The notes beneath the pieces were generated by a model that had not been told where the DNA came from, ran no database searches, and worked only from the letters and a program-made list of their open reading frames with translations. Shown here piece after piece: positions 9,874 through 19,199 of a DNA stretch of 64,000 nt (its first letter is position 1; every line of letters starts with the position of its first letter). Source of the stretch: JAWSVE01 sp033852115 (lineage in GTDB: Bacteria; Pseudomonadota; Gammaproteobacteria; Pseudomonadales; Cellvibrionaceae); the NCBI GenBank assembly GCA_033852115.1, contig JAWSVE010000001.1, positions 310,001 through 374,000 on the forward strand, read 5' to 3'. The position numbers were made by a program, and so were the translations under genes.

Positions 9874-10092
9874 CTACAATTTGTAAACAGAGTGAAAGCG
9901 GTTACGGTGGTCAAAGTTAATTTGAAAGCGGCCACGAATGCCGCTGCGAGTCACATAGGGTATAAGTATTTTTCCGGGGAATCTTACCGTTTGGCCATTG
10001 CTAGCGTGGGTTACCACATCTTTGGCGCTGCCCTGATACAGTCGCTCAAACTCGTCGGCGCTAATTGCAATATCGACAATAAGACTGTTCAT
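9874..10092 (-). CDS. DUF2835 family small protein
   Basis: A protein of about 72 residues from the ATG at 10090-10092 (MNSLIVDIAISADEFERLYQG), with the family's RFPGKILIPYVTRSGIRGRFQINFD core. The frame can be extended to a TTG at 10125, but the AGGAAGAGAGGGG upstream better serves the ATG. DUF2835 proteins are small cytoplasmic proteins of unknown function in gammaproteobacteria, commonly next to pyrD or the large glutamate dehydrogenase, as here. Its start lies 26 bp downstream of the gdhB stop, so co-transcription is likely. Confidence 0.8.
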   Translation of the reverse strand: MNSLIVDIAISADEFERLYQGSAKDVVTHASNGQTVRFPGKILIPYVTRSGIRGRFQINFDHRNRFHSVYKL

Positions 10093-10118
10093 AGCCGATG
10101 TGACTGTCCCCTCTCTTC

Positions 10119-13100
10119 CTAACAAGCCTCATCAAGGGAAATACAATGCTGGCTCGCCTGTGCCAGATCCAGCAGTTCGCGCAAAGCCACAGAGAACATA
10201 GCGAAGTCTGTCCCAGGTGCCGCTTGCAGCTCAGTAATCATATCTCGCCAGCGGCCCACTAACGTAGAGTGAAAGGCCATCCATTTTTCGACGGTTTCTT
10301 CGATATCACCTTCTGGACCTGCCAGCCGAATAATCGCGACTGACAGCGTCCGCATCTGAGCCTCTAAATCATCCATGTATGACTCTCGGGCCATCGCTTG
10401 CCAATAGCTCTCGACTTTGACTTCTGACACCTCGTTGGCAAACCAACCCAGTGATATTTTATCTCCCAGAATAAAATACGTCTGAGCGGCTTTATGAACA
10501 GATGTTTCCGATTGCTGTGCGGCCTCAATCATACCGAGGCCACTATAAAGATTCGTGGGCATCGCAAGTGCGGTGGCTAACTCAGAAGAAACCCCTAAGT
10601 TGATTAGACGGTTATATTCACTATTCCACTGCACCAGCGAATCACCTCGTAGTACATCCGGCAAAGAAGCTGAAATATCTTGCATTAGCGGTAGAAAGGT
10701 ATTGATCTCTTGCTCCGGCGATAACTGACCGCGACGGTTTCGCAAAAACCAACGTGTGCCTCGACGGACACGCCTCACCATCCCAATTAACATTTCAGAT
10801 TGTAAATCTGCGGGAATTTTGTAGTCGAAACCTTCCACCGCATGTTTAAATTCGGGAAAGCCAAAGATATCTCGCGCGGTAACATAGGCCTTGGCAATTT
10901 GATCCGCACTGGCACCCGTCGACTCAGACAAGCGTTGAACAAAGGTAAAGCCCATGGTGTTAACCATATCATTGGCTAATTGGGTGGCGATAATCTCATT
11001 GCGCAATCGATGAGCAGCTATTGCATCAGAAAAACGTTGTTGTAAAGGCGTTGGAAATGGTTTGTTCAAGCATTTCGCCATATAGCTATCAGCAGCTAAA
11101 TCACTCTTAGCCAACACTTCCTTTAGCTCAACTTTTGAATAAGAGACGAGCACTGAAAGCTCAGGGCGAGTTAAACCTATACCTGCTGTTTGGCGTTCAA
11201 TTAATACCTCATCCTCTGGAATAAACTCCAATTGCCGGTCTAAAGTACCTTTTGTTTGCAAATCATTGATAAAGCGCCGATATTCCCCCATTCGCTGAAC
11301 GGCTTGACTAGACGCAATACTGATCGACAAGGTTTGTTGATAGTTGTTGTCTAACACCAACTCAGCCACTTCATCCGTCATTTCCGCAAGTAACTGATTA
11401 CGCTGCTTCTCAGTCATGTCACCGTTAACCACCAAGTCATTTAAAAGAATTTTGATGTTAACTTCATGGTCAGAACAATCGACACCGGCGGAGTTATCGA
11501 TGAAGTCTGTGTTACATGCCCCGCCATTAAGACAAAACTCAACTCGCCCCAATTGCGTCATCCCAAGGTTGCCGCCCTCCCCAAATACTTTGCAACGCAG
11601 TTCATCCCCGTTCACTCTTAACGTATCATTGGCTTTATCTCCAACATCCGCGTGGCTTTCATTGCGTGATTTGATGTAGGTCCCGATGCCACCATTCCAC
11701 AATAAATCAACGGGTGACCTGAGCAAGGCTGATATCAACTCGTTCGGCGTCAACGATGAGGCACTAATACCAAACCGTTTTTTCATTTCAGGTGAAATTG
11801 AAATGGACTTAAGCGAACGGGAAAAAACACCTCCCCCCTTGCTAATTAAGGTGTCATCATAATCTGACCAACTACTTTTGGGCAGAGCAAATAAACGCTG
11901 CCTTTCTTTAAAACTTTTTGCCGCGTTGGGATTAGGGTCTACGAAAATATGTAGATGATTAAAGGCTGCCGTCAAGCAAATATGCTCTGACAACAACATG
12001 CCATTGCCGAACACATCACCTGCCATATCCCCGATACCAACGACAGTAAAGTCATCCTTTTGTATATCAATACCTTTCTCTTTAAAATGCCGTCGCACAC
12101 TCACCCACGCACCGCGAGCGGTAATACCCATACCTTTGTGGTCATACCCTTGGCTACCGCCTGAAGCAAAGGCATCACCCAACCAGTGGTTGTAATCTTT
12201 TGAAATGGCATTCGCGATATCTGAAAAAGTGGCAGTCCCTTTGTCCGCCGCGACAACAAGGTAAGGATCATCTCCGTCTTTTCGCACAACCTGTTCCGGA
12301 GGCGCTATTTCGTTATTAATGAGATTATCGGTAATATCCAGCAAACCCGAAATAAACGTTTTGTAGCAAGCAACTCCTTCCTCAAAAGTTTCTTCGCGCG
12401 TGAAGTGTGGCATCACTGACTTTGCGATAAAACCACCCTTCGCCCCACCAGGAACTATCACGGCATTTTTAACATGTTGTGCTTTGACCAATCCAAGTAC
12501 TTCAGTCCGATAGTCCTCAAACCGATCCGACCAGCGTAAACCGCCACGAGCAACTGCACCGCCGCGCAAGTGAACACCTTCGACACGAGGTGAATAGACA
12601 AAAATTTCAAATTTTGGTCGAGGTTCCGGAATGTCCGCGATCGTTCTTGGTGAAAACTTGATACTCAGGTATTCCTTTCGCTTACCATTGGAGTCAACCT
12701 GAAAATAATTAGTCCTTAACGTACCCTGTATAAGATCCAGGTACCGGCGGATGATTCGATCCTCGTTTAAATTTTCAACGGCATCTAAAGATTTAAGTAT
12801 TTTATCCGTAAGCCTATCAATGCGCTCGCGATCCTTATCGGTACTTTGATTTATTCTAGGGTCAAAATTTGCTTTGAATAACGCGATTAAATTGCGAGTT
12901 ATATCTAAGTGTGCAGATAATGTACTGGCGATATAGCTTTGGCTAAAATTGAACATCGTCTGTTTCATATACGCGGCGTAGGCACGCAGAATATTGACTT
13001 CTGGCCAGTTAAGACGAGCACCGAGAACGAGATGATTAAACTCATCGCTCTCAACCTTCCCTTGCCATATTGCCAAAAAGGATTCATGAAAATTCTGTCG

Positions 13101-15047
13101 CGCAGCGTTGACATCGATAATCGTGGGCAAATTATATTCTAGCGAAAAATCATGCAGCCATATCATCTGCTTTTCTCCACTGACAACACGTCGCAACTGA
13201 TATGGATGCTCACCGATAACTCTTAAGCCCAGATTTTCGAGCAGAGGAATGATATCTGATAATTCTAATGCGTGATCTTTACGAAAAATCTTAAATCGAA
13301 CTGATCGCTCTTCGGAACCAATAGGCTGATAGAAGCTCATAACAATATCAGTATCGCCATTTAGTTCGTCCAGCATTTGAATATCGTGAACTGCGGTTCT
13401 CGCGTCATAGCTCTCGCGATAAGCGTTAGAAAAACCATCTTTATACTGGTTATAGAACTGGGTCCCTTTCTCCTCACCTAACGTTTCAACAAGAGATGTC
13501 GCAAGATGCTCACCCCATGAGCGAATGACATCGATAATTCGCTGTTCAAGCTCTTTGACGTCGAACTCAAGAGGCGACTTTGGATTGATTTTAAATACCA
13601 GGTGCACTCTTGCCAGAATGGACTCTGAGAAATAGGTGGTAAATTCCTGCTCCGTTGCCCCGAGAACCTCACCAATAATGCTTTGTATTTTCAGCCTAAC
13701 TTGGGTATTGAAAATATCCTTCGGCACATAGAGCATGCAGCTGACAAATTTTCCGTACGGCCCTCTGCGCATGAACAACCGAACGCGGTAACGTTCATTG
13801 ATTTGCGCTATGCGAATGGCTACATCATATAATTCTTCTGGCGTAGACTGGAACAGCTCGTCTCTTGGAAATGTTTCCAAGATTTGTTTTAGCATTTTTC
13901 CCGTATGACTATCGACCTCCAACCCTGCCTTTGAAAAGACATAACCAACCTTATCAGAAATGATGGGGATTGCGGTCGGCGAGTCATTATAGACTTCAGC
14001 GGTGTACAAACCCTTAAACCGGCTTTCTCCACAGACGTTACCGTTTTTATCAAATCGTTTCACGATGACATAATCAGGATAAGCTGATCTGTGTACCCGC
14101 GACCTGGCAAACGCCTTGGCGAAGTTTATCACCCGTGAAGATTCATAAAATTGCTTGACGCCGGGAAGGTCTTCGCTCAAATCAATGCGCCGGGCAGGAA
14201 TGTCAAGTAATTTTGCAATGCCCATGCGAGATTCTATATTCTCAACTAACTCTTTTCCGGACTTACTTTTTTTTATGTCATATTCGGCATAGCCCATAAA
14301 CGTAAAGTAGCCTTCTCTCATCCATTGCAGAAAGATCTCGGCCCTCGCCATCTCAGTCAGTAGTGAATCGTCGCTGCACTGTGAACGCGCGTGTTTAATG
14401 TTGTCGATTGAGGCCTGTGCTTGTTCTAATAGTGGATGATAACTATTGACCACCGCATCAACGCTTTTTAGTACATCGCTAATTGCTGAACTAATCTCAT
14501 GCAGTGCTTGTTTATCGGTATGACGATTAATCTCCAAAAACAATAGCGACTCATTTGCCGCTAAGCCCTGAGCGGCATCAGCTGATGGGAGCTTATCGCT
14601 GCTCTTACCCGGAAGCACTCTAAGCAACTCGCTGCTCTCATTTCGCTCCACCGAAATCAAAGTACTTTTGATTGTATGAATTGCTATGTTTCGTCGATTT
14701 ATTTCGAGGCGAATAGAGTCAACTAAAAAGGGGACATCTCGATGTAGTACCGCAATAGCCGTGTGGCTGCTTAGCCAGCCATGCTCTTCAAGGCTAGGAT
14801 TAAAGACCCGTACTTTACTGCTCGAACGGTCAAATTTTTGTAGAAACTCCCACCAACCGTAGAGGCAGCCAAATAGGTCATCCCAATTTTGGCCAACTAA
14901 CTCCTCCCGAGGGTACTGGTGGAAATACAGTTCAACGAAAGTAAAAAAGTCAGCATTTTCGGTCTCTCTGAGCCGATCCCTAAATTGCGTGTTAACCTCT
15001 TTCGCAAACGCCTCTGCCGTCTCTATATCCAGTGCACTTATTTTCAC
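10119..15047 (-). CDS. gdhB: NAD-specific glutamate dehydrogenase, large (180-kDa) class
   Basis: At 1642 residues this is the giant L-GDH form that oxidatively deaminates glutamate to 2-oxoglutarate for catabolism. The N-terminal half holds ACT-like regulatory domains. The catalytic core has RGGLRWSDR, the lysine motif VVPGGAKGGF, and the dinucleotide-binding segment VVGIGDMAGDVFGNGML. The length is close to the P. aeruginosa enzyme, which is allosterically regulated. The frame is intact with no sign of a break. A DUF2835 gene follows on the same strand. Confidence 0.97.
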   Translation of the reverse strand: MKISALDIETAEAFAKEVNTQFRDRLRETENADFFTFVELYFHQYPREELVGQNWDDLFGCLYGWWEFLQKFDRSSSKVRVFNPSLEEHGWLSSHTAIAVLHRDVPFLVDSIRLEINRRNIAIHTIKSTLISVERNESSELLRVLPGKSSDKLPSADAAQGLAANESLLFLEINRHTDKQALHEISSAISDVLKSVDAVVNSYHPLLEQAQASIDNIKHARSQCSDDSLLTEMARAEIFLQWMREGYFTFMGYAEYDIKKSKSGKELVENIESRMGIAKLLDIPARRIDLSEDLPGVKQFYESSRVINFAKAFARSRVHRSAYPDYVIVKRFDKNGNVCGESRFKGLYTAEVYNDSPTAIPIISDKVGYVFSKAGLEVDSHTGKMLKQILETFPRDELFQSTPEELYDVAIRIAQINERYRVRLFMRRGPYGKFVSCMLYVPKDIFNTQVRLKIQSIIGEVLGATEQEFTTYFSESILARVHLVFKINPKSPLEFDVKELEQRIIDVIRSWGEHLATSLVETLGEEKGTQFYNQYKDGFSNAYRESYDARTAVHDIQMLDELNGDTDIVMSFYQPIGSEERSVRFKIFRKDHALELSDIIPLLENLGLRVIGEHPYQLRRVVSGEKQMIWLHDFSLEYNLPTIIDVNAARQNFHESFLAIWQGKVESDEFNHLVLGARLNWPEVNILRAYAAYMKQTMFNFSQSYIASTLSAHLDITRNLIALFKANFDPRINQSTDKDRERIDRLTDKILKSLDAVENLNEDRIIRRYLDLIQGTLRTNYFQVDSNGKRKEYLSIKFSPRTIADIPEPRPKFEIFVYSPRVEGVHLRGGAVARGGLRWSDRFEDYRTEVLGLVKAQHVKNAVIVPGGAKGGFIAKSVMPHFTREETFEEGVACYKTFISGLLDITDNLINNEIAPPEQVVRKDGDDPYLVVAADKGTATFSDIANAISKDYNHWLGDAFASGGSQGYDHKGMGITARGAWVSVRRHFKEKGIDIQKDDFTVVGIGDMAGDVFGNGMLLSEHICLTAAFNHLHIFVDPNPNAAKSFKERQRLFALPKSSWSDYDDTLISKGGGVFSRSLKSISISPEMKKRFGISASSLTPNELISALLRSPVDLLWNGGIGTYIKSRNESHADVGDKANDTLRVNGDELRCKVFGEGGNLGMTQLGRVEFCLNGGACNTDFIDNSAGVDCSDHEVNIKILLNDLVVNGDMTEKQRNQLLAEMTDEVAELVLDNNYQQTLSISIASSQAVQRMGEYRRFINDLQTKGTLDRQLEFIPEDEVLIERQTAGIGLTRPELSVLVSYSKVELKEVLAKSDLAADSYMAKCLNKPFPTPLQQRFSDAIAAHRLRNEIIATQLANDMVNTMGFTFVQRLSESTGASADQIAKAYVTARDIFGFPEFKHAVEGFDYKIPADLQSEMLIGMVRRVRRGTRWFLRNRRGQLSPEQEINTFLPLMQDISASLPDVLRGDSLVQWNSEYNRLINLGVSSELATALAMPTNLYSGLGMIEAAQQSETSVHKAAQTYFILGDKISLGWFANEVSEVKVESYWQAMARESYMDDLEAQMRTLSVAIIRLAGPEGDIEETVEKWMAFHSTLVGRWRDMITELQAAPGTDFAMFSVALRELLDLAQASQHCISLDEAC

Positions 15048-15436
15048 GGTCTGGTCCTTAAATTCAATAAATACCTACCCTTCTGTTTAGCATAGACCAT
15101 ACTGAAAACCAGGCATCACAGAGGCTTGGGCGAGTTTTAGAGCTATACCTAGCTATCAACCCATAATGCAAATTCCAGCGTTTAGGGGACAAAGCTTCAA
15201 TCGGGAACTTTTAATCGATAAGGGTCTCAATAAGGGTTTTACGGCCCTAGGCTAGAGGGTAAAATCTCTCGACAATTCAATAACTTGAGATATAACCCAG
15301 CTTAGTGTGAGGCGCAGCCCTCGCAACACGGGCTGCGGTAGCTTGAAAACGGGCACATGGCCCTCATTTTGGCCGCGAGCGAAATAGTACGGCAGTCAGC
15401 AGGCGCTGATTAAAATAACAGTTTAAGGAATATTTG
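15048..15436. promoter_or_regulatory. divergent intergenic region gdhB / moxR with candidate moxR promoter
   Basis: This 389-bp region separates gdhB (minus) from the moxR operon (plus). A candidate sigma-70 promoter for the operon is TCGACA (15269-15274), a 16-bp spacer and TATAAC (15291-15296). The transcript leader would carry a GC-rich hairpin, GCAGCCC with GGGCTGC, around 15315-15336. No reading frame is convincing here. Confidence 0.35.
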
Positions 15437-16438
15437 ATGAGCAACCCTACGTCAGCGGAAACGTCAGCCAATACCGTTCACGGTCCGGCAAACGCCATTG
15501 ACCAACTTCGACGCTATATGAATGGCCAAATTATCGGCCAGGAAGCGTTAGTTGAGCGACTATTAATCGCCTTGCTGGCTAACGGACACTTGTTAGTGGA
15601 AGGTCCCCCCGGACTAGCTAAAACCAAAGCCATTAAGTGTTTATCCGATGGAATCGAGGGCAACTTTCACCGGATTCAATTCACGCCAGACTTGCTGCCA
15701 TCCGATGTCACAGGGACAGATATATACCGCCCAGAAACAGGTGACTTTGAATTCCAACCTGGGCCCATCTTTCATAACCTCGTATTAGCCGATGAAATCA
15801 ACCGCGCACCGGCGAAAGTCCAGTCTGCCCTTCTAGAAGCTATGGCTGAGCACCAAATATCAGTCGGTAGAGCAACCTACGCCTTACCCGAACTATTTAT
15901 GGTCATGGCGACACAAAACCCTATTGAACAAGAAGGCACTTATCCTCTACCAGAAGCACAGCTCGACCGTTTCTTAATGCACGTCAAAGTGAGTTACCCC
16001 AAAGCGGAAGCTGAAGCGGAAATCCTGCGGTTAGTCCGCCAAGAAGCGCAAGCCAATGAGGCACCACCCTCACAAGCTATAAGCCAAGCAGATTTGATGC
16101 AAGCTCGCCAAGATATATTGCAAATGCACATGGCACCAACTGTAGAAGAATACATAGTGCAATTGATCATGGCGACACGTGAACCACAACTCTACAATGA
16201 AGAACTAGCGAGTTTATTTGAGTTTGGTGCAAGTCCACGCGGCACAATTGCATTAGACCGTTGTTCGAGAGCGCATGCCTGGCTACAAAATAAGGATTTC
16301 GTAACACCGGACGATGTTCAAGCTGTTGTTCATGATGTACTGCGCCACCGCATTATTTTAAGTTTTGAAGCCGAAGCAAACGGCGTCACAAGTGACCAAG
16401 TCATCGACAAACTCATTAATACCGTTCCAGCGGCATAA
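15437..16438 (+). CDS. MoxR-family AAA+ ATPase
   Basis: A chaperone-like AAA+ ATPase of 333 residues, started at the ATG at 15437 with TAAGGAA six bases upstream rather than at the preceding TTG. It has Walker A GPPGLAKTKA, Walker B LADEINRAPAKVQSALLEAM, MATQNPIEQEGTYPLPEAQLDRF and a C-terminal lid. MoxR proteins act with von Willebrand factor A proteins to mature or insert metal centres and complexes. It is the first gene of a MoxR-DUF58-DUF4381-vWA-vWA/TPR-BatD operon. Confidence 0.93.
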   Translation: MSNPTSAETSANTVHGPANAIDQLRRYMNGQIIGQEALVERLLIALLANGHLLVEGPPGLAKTKAIKCLSDGIEGNFHRIQFTPDLLPSDVTGTDIYRPETGDFEFQPGPIFHNLVLADEINRAPAKVQSALLEAMAEHQISVGRATYALPELFMVMATQNPIEQEGTYPLPEAQLDRFLMHVKVSYPKAEAEAEILRLVRQEAQANEAPPSQAISQADLMQARQDILQMHMAPTVEEYIVQLIMATREPQLYNEELASLFEFGASPRGTIALDRCSRAHAWLQNKDFVTPDDVQAVVHDVLRHRIILSFEAEANGVTSDQVIDKLINTVPAA

Positions 16439-16458
16439 CCAAAGTTGAGAGTGACCCA

Positions 16459-17457
16459 GTGGTGAATCCCGCACAGGCATTAAGATCAAAAAACTCAGCG
16501 GCGGAGACAAGCGCGCTAAAGACAGCGCTATTAGCGAAAGGCGCCTTCACGGATCTTGAGACGTTATTAACGTTACGACATGTTGCTGCTGATCTAAAAC
16601 TCTGGCCATTGAAACCTAGCCTCGCGACACAAGCAGGTAGCACTCGAACACGTTTTCGTGGTCGCGGAATGGAGTTTGAAGAGGTTCGTGTCTACCAACC
16701 CGGCGATGATATTCGAACCATAGATTGGCGTGTCACCGCACGCACACAAGTCCCGCATACAAAATTGTTTCGAGAAGAGCGCGAGCGCCCAACATTGATT
16801 GTATTCGATCAGCGTTCGAGTTTATTTTTTGGCAGCCAACGTTGTTTCAAATCAGTGTTAGCTGCACACATTGGCGTTTTAATCGCTTGGGCATCATTAC
16901 AACACAGTGACCGAGTCGGAGGCTTGGTATTTGGCGATACCCACCACCAAGACGTAAGACCCCAAAAAAGCAAACATGCTGTACTCGAGCTGGTCAAAGT
17001 CATTAATCAGTTTAATCATCAACTGAAGTCACCCGATAAAAATACTGGTGATCAATCTATTTCTTTGTCACAGCTATTAGAAGACACACGACGATTGGCC
17101 AAGCCAGGCACCGCTGTCTATATCATTAGCGACTTTCAAGACCTCCTGACGGAGACAAAGAATGATATTAGCAAGCAGCTGTATTTGTTAGCGAGACATT
17201 GCGAAGTGACATTATTCCAAGTATTCGACCCGTTAGAACGTCGTATTGATACGCCTGGATTTTTCACGGTCAGCGACGGCAACCGACGGGCTCAAATTAA
17301 AGGTGACGATAAACATCTGAACGACTCGCTACAGGCCCAATTCGACAACGTCATCAATACACTTAAACATATTACCGGTCCATTGCGGATAAACCACGCT
17401 ATGTTCTCGACCGCAGATGACGAACTACAGCAATTGAGACAAATATTTAGAAAATAG
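16459..17457 (+). CDS. DUF58 domain protein
   Basis: This 332-residue protein begins with a GTG codon (GTG GTG AAT), 20 bp after moxR. It has the DUF58 signature RGRGMEFEEVRVYQPGDD followed by IRTIDWRVTAR near residues 65-95, and a later vWA-like fold segment (AVYIISDFQDLL). DUF58 proteins nearly always accompany MoxR and are thought to be its partners; the molecular role is not established. The exact start is uncertain between the two adjacent GTG codons. Confidence 0.88.
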   Translation: MVNPAQALRSKNSAAETSALKTALLAKGAFTDLETLLTLRHVAADLKLWPLKPSLATQAGSTRTRFRGRGMEFEEVRVYQPGDDIRTIDWRVTARTQVPHTKLFREERERPTLIVFDQRSSLFFGSQRCFKSVLAAHIGVLIAWASLQHSDRVGGLVFGDTHHQDVRPQKSKHAVLELVKVINQFNHQLKSPDKNTGDQSISLSQLLEDTRRLAKPGTAVYIISDFQDLLTETKNDISKQLYLLARHCEVTLFQVFDPLERRIDTPGFFTVSDGNRRAQIKGDDKHLNDSLQAQFDNVINTLKHITGPLRINHAMFSTADDELQQLRQIFRK

Positions 17458-17521
17458 AACGGTTTGATAAACAACTAAGCTAATCACCACGTCAAGACAA
17501 TAACGAATCTGAATAATCTGA

Positions 17522-18130
17522 ATGAATAGTAACGACCCGCTAGCGCAGCTGCGAGACATCCACCTACCACCCGAGATTGGTTTATGGCCAATAGCACTCG
17601 GTTGGTGGATCGTATTGGCGGTTATAATAATTGCTGCGGTAGGCGTAATAGTGTTTTTTCTCAACAAGCGACGAGGGGGTAATCACTACCGCCAACAAGC
17701 GTTGTCATTACTCGACGTCTCGTGGCATCAATATCAGGCTAGTGGCGATGCAAGGCAGCATCTGGCTGAACTAACCCGCATACTTAGACGGACTGCAATA
17801 ACGGCTTACCCACACTACCCCATACAGTCACTCTCCGGAAAATGTTGGCTGCGCTTTCTCGATGCTTGCGATGATCGTTCGAACAGTGAATTTAGTAACG
17901 GTGCGGGTCAAGCCATAGCCACACTACCCTATCAAGAATCCATCAATCAGGATCTAAAACCACTACACCAGTGCGTTAAAATGTGGATTATCAATCACCG
18001 CAACAAAGTGCCAACATCCATCATACTGCGCATTTTTTCGGATGCAAATATTTCTTTCATCCCAAATGACTCATCGATGGTGGCCGCAACCACCCAACAC
18101 GCTACTCGAGAGTTACGTCACCATGCTTGA
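17522..18130 (+). CDS. DUF4381 domain membrane protein
   Basis: A 202-residue protein with an N-terminal cytoplasmic stretch (DPLAQLRDIHLPPEIGLWPIALGW), one strong transmembrane helix (IVLAVIIIAAVGVIVFF, about residues 31-47) and a basic/helical remainder. This is the DUF4381 layout typical of Bat operons. Its stop codon overlaps the next gene by 8 bp, so translation is probably coupled. Function unknown beyond association with the vWA proteins. Confidence 0.8.
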   Translation: MNSNDPLAQLRDIHLPPEIGLWPIALGWWIVLAVIIIAAVGVIVFFLNKRRGGNHYRQQALSLLDVSWHQYQASGDARQHLAELTRILRRTAITAYPHYPIQSLSGKCWLRFLDACDDRSNSEFSNGAGQAIATLPYQESINQDLKPLHQCVKMWIINHRNKVPTSIILRIFSDANISFIPNDSSMVAATTQHATRELRHHA

Positions 18131-19199
18131 GTTTGATCTACCATGGCTTTGGTGGCTACTGCCGCTTCCAATAGTAATTTGGCTAGCACCTCGAGCGCCA
18201 CAAACCGAGACAGCACTCCGTGTACCTTTTTATCGCTTACTCAGCAATCAACATATAGAGAGCTCAACCTCTAATTCTTCTCCCCGACTCTACTCAATTG
18301 CAATCGGTTGCCTATGGGTTTGTATTCTCGCCGCAGCTGCTGGACCTCGCTGGTTTGGTGAACCGGTATCTCTACCTAGCAGCGGACGAGACCTACTCTT
18401 AGCGGTCGATATATCCGGTAGTATGAAAACTGCCGATATGGTTATCGGCAATGACCGCGTCGATCGCCTTACGGCAGTAAAAGCAGTCGTCAGTGAATTC
18501 GTCGAGCGTCGACAAACAGATCGCCTTGGTTTAATTTTGTTTGGCACAAACGCCTACTTGCAGGCTCCTCTGACATTCGACAGAAACACTGTTCAGACAT
18601 TGTTACTCGAAGCGCGCTTAGGTTTTGCCGGAGAAAAAACAGCCATAGGCGATGCGATTGGCTTAGCCACAAAACGATTACTTAATCGCCCAGAAAATTC
18701 TCGCGTACTTATTCTACTCACCGACGGAGCAAATACCGCCGGTGAAGTGAACCCTATTCAAGCCGCCGAGTTAGCTAAACAAACGCAAGTAAAAATTTAT
18801 ACCATTGGCGTAGGTGCCGATGAACTCGTGGTGCCAGGCATCTTTGGTAGCGACTTGGGCGCACGACGCATGAACCCTTCTGCCGACCTCGACGAAAAAA
18901 CGCTGCAGCAAATTGCTGAAATCACCGGAGGCGAATATTTCCGAGCAAAAGACATCACCGAACTGCAAGAGATTTATGCCAAACTCGATATCTTAGAACC
19001 TATTGAACAGGAGGCGGAAACGTTTCGCCCAACCACTGCCTTGTTTTATTGGCCCTTGACCATTGCGCTAGCGCTAAGTATTGCGCTTGCATTCGCTAAA
19101 CGCTGGCCCATCGGTTTAAATCGCAGTACGCCCAACAACACTCGTCAATCGCGCCCAATCGACGTTAGTTTAAAAGCGGAGGCCCGAACCAATGACTGA
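18123..19199 (+). CDS. von Willebrand factor A membrane protein, BatA-like
   Basis: A protein of about 358 residues from the ATG at 18123, inside the end of the DUF4381 gene. Upstream frame to 18042 exists but lacks the hydrophobic start. It has two N-terminal transmembrane helices (WLWWLLPLPIVIWL and YSIAIGCLWVCILAAAAG), a periplasmic vWA domain with the metal-ion (MIDAS) motif DISGSM and LLTDGANT, and a C-terminal transmembrane helix (FYWPLTIALALSIALAF). BatA-type proteins are implicated in oxidative stress or aerotolerance and in assembly with MoxR. It overlaps the next gene by 8 bp. Confidence 0.9.
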   Translation: MLEFDLPWLWWLLPLPIVIWLAPRAPQTETALRVPFYRLLSNQHIESSTSNSSPRLYSIAIGCLWVCILAAAAGPRWFGEPVSLPSSGRDLLLAVDISGSMKTADMVIGNDRVDRLTAVKAVVSEFVERRQTDRLGLILFGTNAYLQAPLTFDRNTVQTLLLEARLGFAGEKTAIGDAIGLATKRLLNRPENSRVLILLTDGANTAGEVNPIQAAELAKQTQVKIYTIGVGADELVVPGIFGSDLGARRMNPSADLDEKTLQQIAEITGGEYFRAKDITELQEIYAKLDILEPIEQEAETFRPTTALFYWPLTIALALSIALAFAKRWPIGLNRSTPNNTRQSRPIDVSLKAEARTND